The notes under the pieces are model-generated. The model was not told the origin of the DNA. It saw only the letters and a program-made list of their open reading frames with translations, and did no database searches. Made by a program: the position numbers and the translations under genes. Below are positions 13,716 through 25,360 of a stretch of DNA of 64,000 nt, one piece after another; within the stretch, counting starts at the first letter, position 1; every line of letters begins with the position of its first letter. Source of the stretch: Ziziphus jujuba (taxonomy: Eukaryota > Streptophyta > Magnoliopsida > Rosales > Rhamnaceae); assembly GCF_031755915.1 (NCBI RefSeq), contig NC_083387.1, forward strand, positions 17,753,001 to 17,817,000, written 5' to 3'.

Positions 13716-16106
13716 AGAGAGAGAGCTACAATTGAAAAATACAAGACACAACCCTAGAAAACATGGCGGCGAACAAGACGGTTGATGGGCCATCAAATGA
13801 AAAACAGACAACGACCATGGCGGCAAACAAGACAGTTGGTGGGCCATCAAATGAAAAACAGACTGGGCAGCAAGAGTACCCGTTTCAGCTGTTCGAAGAC
13901 TTAGGTGTTGGGCTCGCCGGCCCTGTACTTCGCTGACGGCTTCGTCAATACCCCGGCCGCTACCTCTACTAGGGTCGTCGTTGGCGGCTTCCAGGCGTTC
14001 AAAATGAACGCCGCCAGGTTGCCTACGGATGCGGGAAGATTTGCCGCGTTTTGCGGCTTGACGACGGCATTCGATAGCTACATTGCACGGGCTCGCGGTG
14101 TCGACGATGAGTGGAACTTCGTCGGTGCCGCAGGAGCTGCCGCTGGGCTCGTACAGTGGCATGGTGGTCTCCGATCATCACTGGGCTTAGCTCTCTCTCT
14201 GTTGCTGCTGTGGCCGCCCTGTTTCAGACTTTTGGGGTAAAAGAGTAATTCTACCTAATTTCTATCAGGCTTTTTTATCATATATATAATATGTTTATTT
14301 CCTTCCCGTTGCTATATATAATATGTTTATTTGGAGTTGTCTTTTCTAAAAACTTATGGATTTCATATATAATATGTTTATTTGGAGTTACTTTTTGTAA
14401 AAACTTATGAATTTTAATTTATGTTGGATCAAACATTGTGTTCCTTGTGGGTTTTATATTAATATTTAAACTCTTGTATTTATCTTCTTTTTTTTTTTAA
14501 TCTTATTTAATAGTCTATTAGCTAGGATTATTTCCTTTATTTAAGTAAAAATAAAGGCGAAAATAAACATTGTGGTCCTTTATTTGATCCATTTTAATAA
14601 AAAAAAAAAACGAAAATAAAATTGAAATTTAAGCGATTCAGATCTGTGGCTTTACACTGGATCCGAACTCATTCCAATCCAAGCTGTGAGAAAAAATTGA
14701 TTGATTTTCGATTTTTATTTAATTTAAATTTTTTTGTTAGTATTATTATTTTTAATTAAAATTAATGGTATTAAATTTTCCGGTAGATCTACCTGGCTTT
14801 TTATTTTTATTTTTGATAAATTTATTAATTAATTAAATAAAACCCCAGTGTGAGACTCTGAGACTTCCCTAGCAGTAGAACTAGAGGATAAGCATAAAGA
14901 GGATATGTGCAACAACTAGAAAACAAAGGACAAGTAAAAAAAACATAATAATAATAACAATCTAATAATTAAAATATCAAAAAATTAAGACATTATTTTT
15001 ATTTTACCAAAAATAAAAATAAAAAGCCAGATAGATCTGTCGGGAAATTAAATACCATTAATTTTAATTAAAAATAATAATACTAACAAAAAAATTTAAA
15101 TTAAATAAAAATTGAAAATCAATCAATTTTTCCTCACAACTTGAATTGGAATGAGCTCAGACCCAATGTAAAGCCACATATCTGAATCGTTTAAATTTCA
15201 ATTTTATTTTCGCTTTTTTTTTTTATTAAAATGGATCAAATAAATGACCACAATGTTTATTTTCACCTTTATTTTCACTTAAATAAAGGGAATAATCCTA
15301 GCTAATAGACTATTAAATAAGATTAAAAAAAAAAGATAAATACAAGAGTTTAAATATTAATATAAGTTGATCCAACAAAATCAGAATCCATAAGTTTTTA
15401 CAAAAAGTAACTCCAAATAAACATATTATATTGAAATCCATAAATTTTTAGAAAAGACAATTCCAAATAAACATATTATATATAGCAACCAGAAGGAAAT
15501 AAACATATTATATATACATATATATGATAAAAAAGCCTGATAGAAATTAGATAGAATTACTCTTTTACCTCAAAAGTCTGAAACAGGATGGCCACAGCAG
15601 CAACAGAGAGAGCTGAGCCCAGTGATGATCGGAGACCACCACGCCACTGTACGAGCCCAGAGGCAGCTCCCGCGGCGCCGACGAAGTTCCACTCATCGTT
15701 GACTCCGCAAGCCCGTGCAATGTAACTATCGAACGCCGTCGTCAAGCCGCAAAACGCGGCAAATCTTCCCGCATCCGCAGGCAACCTGGCGGCGTTCATT
15801 TTGAACGCCTGGAAGCCGCCAACGACGACCCTAGTAGCGGTAGCGGCCGGGATATTGACGAAGCCGTCGGCGAAGTACAAGGCCGAGTGGCCGGCGAGCC
15901 CAACACCCAAGTCTTCGAACAGCTGAAAAGGATACTCGTGCTGCCCAGTCTGTTTTTCATTTGATGGCCCACCAACTGTCTTGTTCGCCGCCATGGTCGT
16001 TGTCTGTTTTTCATTTGATGGCACATCAACTGTCTTGTTCGCCGCCATGTTTTCTAGGGTTTTGTGTCCTGTATTTTCCAATTGTAACTCTCTCTCTCTC
16101 TCTCTC
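13716..16106. repeat. Large near-palindrome 1 (arms about 1.1 kb)
   Basis: The left arm (about 13716-14814) and right arm (about 15007-16106) are reverse complements with scattered differences. The spacer is only about 190 bases. Each arm holds a Tim17-like coding region and its 3' flank. The outer limit of both arms is the (GA)n/(CT)n tract of the Tim17-like leader. Beyond it the left side continues into the Tim17-like promoter, while the right side switches to FRIGIDA-like exon 1. Confidence 0.88.
13763..14240 (+). pseudogene. Tim17/OEP16-like stand-alone copy 1, frameshifted
   Basis: The ORF starts MAANKTVD and has an 18-residue direct repeat at its N-terminus. It then enters a Tim17/Tim22/Tim23 (PRAT) type domain with glycine-rich membrane segments and the signature GRFAAFCGL followed by DDEWNFVGAAGAAAG. 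Such proteins are channels or translocase subunits in mitochondrial or plastid membranes; I cannot name the member. Relative to copy 2, 8 bases are missing just after 13920, between two CGGCC repeats. This breaks the frame near residue 53, and the rest of the domain lies in another frame (to the stop at 14240). The C-terminus also carries 2 extra CT bases compared with the chimeras and ends LLLLWPPCFRLLG. Confidence 0.75.
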
Positions 16107-16360
16107 GCTAATTCCTTCTTCTCCAACATTTCACGAGCTGCCAATGTTTTGGTTTCAAACTCCTTTTCTTGATCTTCCAACTCATGAAAACGCCTCTTTA
16201 AGGACTTCTCAAGCCCATGGAAATGTTCTTCAATCTCCTTCCATTTCAAGTTAAGAGTTATTGCTCGGTGACTTTCAAGTTCAGCAAATGCTTTCTGAAG
16301 CTGTTGTATCTTAGAGGTTGTAGTGTCTATCAGTGTAGAAACTGATTGAGTATCTTCCAT
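15557..16360 (-). CDS. Chimeric FRIGIDA-like coiled coil + Tim17-like protein, copy 1
   Basis: This single-exon ORF of 267 codons starts at the FRIGIDA-like ATG. Residues 1-83 equal the FRL-A coiled coil (start MEDTQSVSTLID) and stop after MLEKKE. Residues 84-104 (LARERERELQLENTGHKTLEN) are the former 5' UTR of the Tim17-like gene, read in frame through its (GA)n tract. Residues 105-267 are a complete Tim17/OEP16-like (PRAT) domain ending FQTFEVKE. Unlike the stand-alone copies, this one has no break. Its upstream DNA is the FRL 5' intron, including the splice acceptor, but only to the point matching 1441, so FRL's own promoter is missing. Transcription might come by read-through from FRL-B upstream. 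The fused N-terminus would probably hide any targeting signal. Whether it is expressed is unknown. Confidence 0.7.
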   Translation of the reverse strand: MEDTQSVSTLIDTTTSKIQQLQKAFAELESHRAITLNLKWKEIEEHFHGLEKSLKRRFHELEDQEKEFETKTLAAREMLEKKELARERERELQLENTGHKTLENMAANKTVDVPSNEKQTTTMAANKTVGGPSNEKQTGQHEYPFQLFEDLGVGLAGHSALYFADGFVNIPAATATRVVVGGFQAFKMNAARLPADAGRFAAFCGLTTAFDSYIARACGVNDEWNFVGAAGAASGLVQWRGGLRSSLGSALSVAAVAILFQTFEVKE

Positions 16361-17277
16361 GGCAGAGAATCTGCAGGTAGCTGAACAGATTACAAAGATG
16401 AGAGAAAATGTTATGTTAAATCCAATTTAAAGTAGTCAAAGGATTATATATAGCAGTAGTGACATCAAATTTTCACATGCTTAACCGAATTGACATCACT
16501 GCAAAACTAAATTCCTTTCTAGATAATATGAACTCTCAAAGCAACCTGGTAAAACTGACCATATTACCACAAAACAAACATATTTTGGTAATAGCATATG
16601 CCCAAATGCCATGCCATTGGAGATGTTTTTAACAGTACCAATACCATCGTACATGATCACCACTAAAACACAATTTCTTCCAATTTAAACCCTCTAATTT
16701 TAATTTGTCATAATTTAGACCCCTCTAATTTCTAAGATTTGCATTTTAATTCCCTCTCTTACCTTTGACCACTATTAGCTAAAAAATAAAAATTATAATC
16801 AGACCATAAGGCAACAAATCAAAATTTGAAGGCCTAAACTGTACTGTTTTAAACTTAGAAACTCAAAATGCAACCAAACGATAAAGTTCAAAAGCGCAAT
16901 TAACCCTAAATAAAATTGCTTCCTTTTATTTTCACTTCTAAATATTGAAGAAAGAAAGAATCCCACTTTCTTTCCGTCCTATGGCCATCTCCATAAATGC
17001 AGGATCTCTGCATGCAATCAAGATATAATAATCCCTTATACAAAAGAAAAACAAAGTGCATATATTAGAGGATCAAAATATATTCTTCATACATCAACTA
17101 ACAAATTAACAAGACTTTTTTTTTTTTTTTTTTGAGTTTTTTCAATTTTTTTTTTCTTTTTTGTTCATTTTTTTAAATACTAAATTCATTCATACATTGG
17201 GATATCAGCGAACTGAAGGGTTAAAGACTAACCGTTAAAAATGAGAGGATCAGTCACCATTTCGCCACCTTTACTTC

Positions 17278-19055
17278 CTAGTGAAGATATGCGGTTTGGT
17301 ACTGGTAGCCATTTGCAAAGTAGTTGCTGTGACCAGGAGACAGGTTGTAAGTAGCAGAACCCAGCAGAGAGGGGCAATGGTTTTCATTAGGCCCAGGGTA
17401 AACATACGACCTCTCATACATGTACTGTGGATACCTATTATCGGCAACTCTAGGATAAAAATTCTTTTCAGCAGCAATATTAGTAACACGAGGCACATAT
17501 CCAACACCATTAGCTCGGGGTCTCTTTGGTTGAGGCTTTGCAGCTTCAGTCACCCTTTTCTTGTCTGCTTTGGCTTTCTCCAGCTGGATAACCCGTTTCT
17601 GAAGTGGATCCACAGGGTACTGCTCCTCAAGCTTATGCTCTTCAATGCACTTGATCACAGCCTTAAGTGCAGTCAGTTCACGCTCATTCACCTCATTCTG
17701 AAACAATAAATAAATAAGTTAGGAATGTCCCTTTTGCATTGCAAAAACAAATGCTATTCTTTCTCCAAACCCTGTCCAGCCTCCACCTCAGCGCACATGG
17801 TAAATGGTTTGATGGAAACATTGGTATACTGTCCAAAGGTCAATCTCACTAACTGACATTGTGTCCAAAGCAATATTCTTAATGGAAAAATACAAAATAG
17901 ATCATAGTATGGAGCCATCTAACAATAATGGCAGAGTCAGAGATACTGTGTTATAGTAGCACTGAGACATATGTTAAAGGATATTTTGGCAAGGAACATA
18001 CTCATTACTATGTCTGAACACAATTATGGGTTTCTTGCCGTGTCCTCTTATCCCTCAATAAAAGCAATCAAAAATCAACAAACCACTACTTTCAAGAAAG
18101 CTGAGAATCATCATGCACCTGTACAGTGGGAGATGCATTTCCAGGTTTGACAGGTGAAGAAGCTTTTCTTGCCTCCTTCAAGTAAGATTTAAGTAGAGCC
18201 ACAGGTGAGAACTTCTCCGTGAGGTCAAACGCATAAGCCAAGTTCACAGCATCAATCTGCCTTCCACTATTTACAAGTACTTCAACTACACCTGCAGAAT
18301 CCAAGAGAACAGAAGAAGCTTTTAGAAAATTATAGAATTTTAAAATAGTTGGAAAAAATTTCTTTAGACTTGGTATTTCTGTCTGATCCATCAAGCCAAA
18401 TCATATAAGCCTCTTCTTGTCGGTCCATCGTCTCATCCAAGCCAAAGTAGCTCCACCAAAACTTTCCCAAAAAAACTGAGTGAGTTTTGCTGATATGCTG
18501 ACCCTCTTCACAATATGCAAATGCAAAACCCACATACATTGACTTACTTTGTATTAGTCACCTAGGATGAAAATAAGAGGCATTCTAAAGAACAAAAGAA
18601 ATTGGCTATGGACTCATTTTCAAAAGCTAGGTGTGTAGGTTCAGTAATAATCTATATTTGCAAAATTGGCTATAATCTATATTTAATAACATGGTAAGAT
18701 TTAATCCACATTGCTAGGTAGCATTCACATTAAAAGACAAACCTGACATTTTCTCAGACAATCCAAGGGAACGGCAAAGGTCAGCTGTTTGGCGACGACG
18801 AGAAACCATTGGTATTAGCTTTGATAGTTCTTCCTCATCAAAATCAGATTGAACACCAAAAGTGGCCAAAAGTTGCAAAAATGCATGAGCCTCTAAAGAG
18901 TTCCCATTGCTAGCATCCATATCAAGGGCATCCAACTTTGGCTTCCATTCTTCAGCAATTGCCTTTGCCCGCACCTTAACCTCTTCTGTAATTACCTCAG
19001 AAGCAGAGACTATATCTAGGTTTGTTAACAAAATGCTCAGACATTCCATCAACAT
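17278..19055 (-). pseudogene. FRIGIDA-like copy B, 5'-truncated
   Basis: The exons match FRL-A exons 1 (3' third), 2 and 3: 18743-19055, 18119-18291 and 17278-17697. Splice sites are intact and the exon 3 protein is identical to FRL-A. Everything encoding the coiled coil and the first part of the Frigida domain is gone. At about 19066-19098 the homology breaks up and continues into an unrelated leader-like sequence. The first in-frame ATG in the retained part (starting MLMECLS) would give about 301 residues. An out-of-frame ATG lies just upstream. I therefore treat it as a fragment, although a short protein from a captured promoter is possible. Confidence 0.8.
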
Positions 19056-19098
19056 GATGCAGGGTCATCCATTTCAAGTAAGGTTGAGTCCTTCTTCC

Positions 19099-19480
19099 GC
19101 GGAAAAAAATTTCCTCACAAAATCGAGCCCGACACACAAAAAAGGAAAAAGAGAAAAAATTCCTACCCTTTATCCGACCAACGAAAATTTGACCAATTCC
19201 GCAAGAAAATGGAGATATTTTCCGAGGAAACAAACGACCCCGATCTGAGTACAAAGCAATGACCAAACAAATATCTAAGCGAGCCGAAAGTAATTGAGAG
19301 AGATATACCGAGCAATTGGGTCAGAAATTGAGAATTTCGCCGAGAAAACGATCAATCCATAGCGTTGAGATGGATTGGGTGAATGTGTGGTGTGGCTGCT
19401 AGCTACTCCGCAATCCCTACATAGACACAGAGACAGACAGAGAGAGAGAGAGAGAGGAAAGTTGAGACAAGCAAGAGTGT
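19099..19480 (-). promoter_or_regulatory. Possible captured 5' leader/promoter feeding FRL-B
   Basis: Read on the minus strand, this stretch looks like a plant 5' leader. It has a (CT)n tract (19441-19457), moderate GC unlike the surrounding intergenic DNA, and no long ATG ORF. It ends directly at FRL exon 1 homology at 19098. It matches nothing else in the window. It may be the leader of the original FRL gene, whose first exon is left of the window, or that of another gene. This is inference from composition only. Confidence 0.35.
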
Positions 19481-19865
19481 GTGTTTTATCGCAGCCTTCC
19501 TTTCCTTTTGCTTTTTGTTGGGCACTCCCTTTTTAACTATTCGCCAGCAATGGGTCATGATGAGTCACGCCTACGCCAGGAAGGCTTTTAAAAGACCATT
19601 CTACATTTGGTGCGCCTGTGGGTATTTAGTGAATTTAGAAGTGCTCTCAAAATTGTGCCACATCAGCACTGCGGTGCCGCTTATAATAACATTTATCAAA
19701 TTTCTTGAAAATACTATTTATACAAAGTTGAGACCGTATCTAACCATTTTTTTTAATTTGTTTGGGGCTGAGAACGGAGTTTCATTAGAAACCAAAAGAT
19801 GGCAGAAGCAAAAACCTAGTTTCGGGGAGTGTCCTTAAGAGCGCTTTCCCGAACTATATAACGGA
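19481..19865. other. Unassigned spacer between leader and LINE
   Basis: I see no gene. An ORF on + (19479-19838) has no recognisable domain, and the composition is ordinary. On the minus strand this would be the promoter zone for the leader at 19099-19480. Confidence 0.4.
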
Positions 19866-22800
19866 ACCAATTTTGCGGGAGCCAATCTAGGTCAATGGGC
19901 CATATATATTTCGGCTCTCAGCCCAATGGCTAACAAAATGGGCCAAAGCATTAGCTTTCTTAGGGGCCCAGCAAAAAGAAACAGAACTGAAATTGTCCAA
20001 AATCAAAGAAATGGAATTGAAAAAGGGTTCGGTCGCCCAGTGAAGATTACTAAAATCGTCATTATGAAGAGCTTTGATCACATTTAACGCATCGAATTCG
20101 AACTAAATGTTGCTCCAATTGAAGAATTTCGCCACTTGAATGGCTTTCAAAATAGCTTTTAGCTATGTGATTTCTAGGACATTCACATTCGATTTAAAAG
20201 CTTGGATATGAAGAACTTTACCTCTGCTAGTTCTGGCTATCACCGCCAGATGACTACCTGAGGTTCTAACAGCAGCATCTGAATTAAGCTTGATAACACC
20301 CTCAGGTGGTTTTCTCCAGCCAGACAGAAAACGATTAATGTCTATTGTCTGGGGATGCCTATCTGAAACATCATGTCTGATGGCATTCTTAAGCTCCTTG
20401 AATCTTTTCATCACAACTTCAGGAGCAAGCTCAAAACCCTCCGCTCGGCCACCATGGATGACTTTGTTGTGAATCCACCAGATATGTTCCAGGGTGAGAG
20501 CACTAAACATGAAGAAATTTGCCTTGTCCTCCTGATGAACTGGAAGGGAAGCCTCCAGGTTGGAAATGCACTTAAGGAGGGTAAAAATATCATGGTTATC
20601 GAAACTCTTCCACCTAATACCCCACGGGCTCACAAACCATAATCTCTTGGCAATTTTGCAGTGGAAGAAGAGATGGAGTTCCGTTTCCACCGCCTGGCAA
20701 CCGTGAGGACATTCCACATTGTCCAAAGATAAACCTCTAAAAATCAGATTAGAGAATAGAGGAAGCCCTACATTGGCCAGATTCCAAAGGAAAAACTTGG
20801 TTCTTTTATGGATCCTGCTTTCCCACAAGAATTTCCACCACTGCTCATTTCTAACCTCACCTTCAACATCCATATTATAAGCCAATTTAACTTTGAAAGA
20901 TCCAGATTTGATCCCTATCCAGATGATTTTGTCAGCTTGATCATTATTAGCCCAGAAATTTTCCTTTATGCACTTGGCCGACTCATACTCGAAGAGACTC
21001 TCCGGCCAATCATGGTTCCACTGATCGTTGCTTAATTTTAACGAGCTAACCATTCCTATAGTGGACTCAGAAGTAATTCTTGGTTTCGAAAGGAAGTTCG
21101 GGAGATTAGGAACCCAAGGGTCCTCCCAAATATTTACAGAATCTCCTCTGCCCACTCTAAAACATAGACCTTTAGCAAGTAAAGGTTTAGTCTTCATGAT
21201 TCCACTCCAGAACTAGGAACAATCTTTTTTCTTTTTTCAATTCATGAAAGAAGAATGAGGAAAATATTTTGCTTTAAAAGCCTTCACCCAAAGTAAATTA
21301 TCCTTGGTGGCGAGGTTCCAACCTAATTTGGCGATCAAGGCTCCATTGAAAGACCAGTGCTTTCTAATGCCCAAACCTCCATTAAATTTCGGTTGGCAGG
21401 TACGATTCCAAGCGATTGGATAAAAACCTCTAGAATCTCTCTGGTTGTTATTCCATAAGAAACCCCTAGCCATCTTATCTAAGCTCTCACACAACCCTTT
21501 AGGGAGAAGGATCGAAGACATGGTATAGACCGGAATCGACGTGGCAACGTGTTTCACTAGAGTCGCTCTACCAGCTTGAGATAACAATTTAGCCTTCCAA
21601 CCTTTAAACTTGCTTTCCACCTTGTCCTTAAGGTCCTAAAAAACTAGAGACTTATTCCTCTCCACCACCATCGACAAACCTAGATGCTTTGTTCTTTTGT
21701 CAAACTCTTTCATTCCCAAACATCTCTTAATCAAGGCTTTTGTCCTTGCGGGAACGTTATGAGAAAAAAATGCAGCTAGATTTATCCTTATTAAAATCCT
21801 GGCCAGTCCACTTACAATACAAATGAAGACAGTTTTGGACATTTCTAACCTCCTCCAAATTAGCTCTGCAAAAAATGATCATATCATCCGTGAATAACAA
21901 GTGCGAAATAGGAGGGGCCAGACGAACGAGCTTTACACCATTAAATTTCCTATCAAATTCCCAAGAGTGTAGCATCCTAGATAGCAGTTCAATTAAGATG
22001 ATAAATAAAAAGGGAGATAAAGGATTACCTTGCCGGAGGCCTCTCTCCATAGGAATTTTCCCGAAAACGCTACCATTAAGCAAAAGCTCCATCGAAACAG
22101 AGAAAATGCAGTTGCGGAAAAGCTTGGCGAATCTGTCCTTAAAACCAAAGAAGATGAGGATCCTGGTCATAACGACTTAGTCAACCCTATCGTATGCCTT
22201 CTGCATATCCACTTTAATACCTACAATACCTTCCACTCCTTTTTTCCGCTTCATGGAGTGCAAAATTTCATTAGCTAAGATGGAATTTTCCCCAATCCAT
22301 CTACCGAGAATAAAGGCCAATTGATTTGGCAAAATAATCTTATTAAGCAGCGGCTTGATCCTGTCAAATAAGATTTTCGAGATAATCTTATACACCATGT
22401 TACACAAGCTTATCGGTCTAAGATGTTTGAATTCCGACACACCGATCACTTTTGGAATCAAGACCACAAAGGAGCGGTGGAGGTCTCTTGGTAGCCATCC
22501 TGACCTAAGCACATTCTGAACCAAGGTTGTGATATCATTTCCGACAATGCTCCAATATTTTTAGGAGAATACTGCAGACATTCCATCGGGCCCAGGAGAT
22601 TTAGTAGGATGCATCCCTTTCACCACGTTCCAGATTTCAGCTTCTGAAGGGATGGCTTTTAAAGATCTATTATCTTCATAAGTAATACAACTTTGGATAA
22701 ACTCTCCCATCCTCTCACTTCTCCTTAAATGGTCTGCCTTAAACAACTTTATGAACTCTTCTACTAGCAGATTTCCCACTTCGCTCCTAGTTGTTTTCCA

Positions 22801-23175
22801 GGTTCCATTACTATCTCTCAGGGCAGGTATAAAAATTTTCTTCCTGTTTGCAACTGTCGAGGCATGGAAGAATTTGGTGTTTCTGTCACCTACATTGATC
22901 CACAATTCTCTTGATTTTTGTCGCCACAGAAGCTCTAATCTTTTTCTCCACTCATCTAGTTCCCATTGTAAACTCTGCTCTTCAAGCAAGTTATCATCAG
23001 TTGGATTAATTCTTTGTATCCGTTGGAGTTTATCTTCGAGGTCCGAAACTCTAGATTGACAAAAACCAAAAACATTCCTATTCCAGTTTTTAAGGGCTAG
23101 AGCGGTGTTAAGGATTTTCTGTCTGACCGATAGTCTTCTGGTCGATGACTCTGTGCCTTTCCAAGCTCCCTCCAT
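19866..23175 (-). mobile_element. Decayed L1-type LINE: reverse transcriptase and RNase H
   Basis: Read from 23175 leftward, several frames together give a plant L1-type ORF2. There is an N-terminal RT region (22561-23175, with SPGPDGM), RT core pieces (22177-22524 with HLRPISLCN, then 21757-22170 with GLRQGNPLSPFLFI and the catalytic box as FTDD at 21883-21894), the C-terminal RT and zinc-knuckle-like region (21237-21620, 20163-21197), and RNase H (WRKPPEGVIKLNSDAA, ending near 19887 with ANALAHFVSHWA). Stops and frameshifts interrupt it at least five times. The endonuclease domain is missing, so it is 5'-truncated and dead. I found no clear target-site duplication by eye. Confidence 0.9.
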
Positions 23176-23961
23176 ATTATGCTATATAATTATTGGGATT
23201 CACATGTCATCTCTATCTAATACTTTATCAGAAACTGTTCATTTTTTTTTTTAATATTTAGTTTAAAAAGTTAAAACGCAGTTAGCATAGTCAATTGTTA
23301 TATTATCTATACAGTTTTTTTCAAAAAATATCATTATTAATAATAAATAACAAAATTAAATTTATTTATTAAATAATGCGATAGTAAATTAATAGTTCAA
23401 AATTTTCATATGATTTAGATATGTATAAGTAATGGCTAAATGAAATTCAATAATAAACCAGCAAAAATTTACACTAATGCAACGCATATCATAATATTTA
23501 TTAAAAATATTTACCAAATAAAAAGTGTTAATATAGGTTTTTTTTTTTTTTTGTTTTTTTAACTTGAAAAGTGTTAATATAGGGTTAGTTAACATATTTG
23601 TGTGTGTATATCCATAAAAAATGTCACATAATTTATTATGTCATATGATAAACAAATTATATAAATATTTTATAAGCAAGTTTTTTTTAGAAAAAAATTT
23701 AGCATTATCTATAGTAAATAAATTTGATAAACATTTTTTAAAATATTTTATATACAAGTTAGATGTGCGAAAATCTATAATTTTTAGTTTTAGCTAAAAT
23801 GATTGTATTTTTTTTTTTTTAGCCAATAATTATTTATATTCTAAAGTTTGAAACTGAATTCTAATGAGCAAAGAGTTGCATCTAAATATAACTGTACATA
23901 TAAATTGTCAAACTCTCATCTAACTACTGTAATTGACATTTCTATATTCCCATAAATTCAA

Positions 23962-23964
<3 letters not shown>

Positions 23965-24024
<60 letters not shown>
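23965..24024. repeat. (AC)n(AT)n compound microsatellite
   Basis: About 16 AC dinucleotides run directly into about 13 AT dinucleotides. Confidence 0.95.
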
Positions 24025-24027
<3 letters not shown>

Positions 24028-25360
24028 ACTTAAAATAAATTCAACTTATATATGCAAAAGAAAAAATATGACATTGCATTAAACGTCAAATTCAGGGTAG
24101 GTGTGGGCCTTAGTTCAAGTAGTTGGTTTTTTCCCCCTTTTTTTGCCCCAAAAAAAAAAAAGAATCAAACAAAACTGAATTGACCTAACTTCGATAATTT
24201 TTGAATAATTATTTTTTAAAGAAATATTATTATTTTTTAATGATTTGAATTTGATTATTAATACATTTGACAAAAATAATTTAAAAGCATAAAATTATAC
24301 TAAAATTATAATTAATTACAATAAAATATTAAAAATTATATATAATATTAATGATTGGATCATTTGGGTTAAAAATTGGTCAAATCGAATCCAATCAATT
24401 ACAAATCAAATATTAAATCGAACCAAATCAATTCAATTTGGTCTGTTCATAGCAGTTTATGCTTATCTCTAACTCATGAGGCACTTTTAGGTGGATTGTG
24501 AAAATACAAAGATAGATTTGCAAAATTCATAAAATAGAAGAGTTAGTGTAGTTTTTAAAAATACAAAGGTGAGTTTGCAAAATAATTTGGATGCCAAAGC
24601 GTATAACTTTTTCAAAATTTAACGATAGGTTCTTTTCAACCAAAATAATTAAAAAAAAAAAAAAACCCGAACGATATGTTCTTTGGATCTAGGGCTTACA
24701 AGGGACCAGCTTCTAAAATAATCAAATCGTTTATTTAATAAGACTGTTATGTATTTGAGAGTGATTTTTTAGATCTTTGAAAGTGCTGCAAAGAAGATAA
24801 AATTATTCGATAGTGTTTGGCTAAAAAAAATATAATAGTGATTTTTAATAATTTTGCTTTAAAGAAACCACTTAATTGGCTTTAAAAGAATAGATAGACG
24901 ACAAGCAATAGGAAGAAAGCTATTATCGTTTAAAGCTGTTAGACTGATTCTTTAAAAATAACTGAGTTTGATCCTGTAAAGCCATTGATTACATATATTA
25001 ATCACATCAAATGCATATAATCACAATATAATTTAACAACTCTAAATGATCAAGTTCACTCATTTTTAAATTGAAAAGTTAAAAATATTCTTATTTAAAC
25101 TTCTATAACAAATAAATATAATCTGACATTTGTAAATAATTAATTTTATTTATTCTCAAATTAAAAAGTTGAAAACATCCTCACTTAAATTTCGTTATAT
25201 ATATATATATATATATATTTGGATTAAACTTCAAAAATACTGTATGAATGCGTATATATGCAGTAAATTATGTATAAAAGTTAGGATCGTGATTATGGAT
25301 GTGGGTGTAGTGTATGAAAGCATATGCATAGAATAAATAATGTATGGTCATATACAGGGG

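Larger units (their letters stand above)
8996..19098. repeat. Segmental duplication, copy 1 (about 10.1 kb)
   Basis: This block matches 30916 to about 41230 in direct orientation, introns and intergenic DNA included. Anchor offsets rise from 21,920 (ZIP4 exon 1 end) to about 22,141 (FRL exons) through small indels, mainly the 156-bp duplication in ZIP4 of copy 2. In the stretches I compared by eye (ZIP4 intron 1 and last exon) substitutions are only a few per kilobase. The left edge is inside ZIP4 exon 1 and the right edge inside FRL exon 1. Confidence 0.9.

Noticed and set aside
13599..14162. 187-codon minus-strand ORF over the Tim17-like copy 1
   Set aside because: It is antisense to a GC-rich coding region, and the sense strand carries the domain.
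19479..19838. 119-codon ORF on +
   Set aside because: It has no recognisable domain and lies opposite the presumed promoter of the minus-strand leader.
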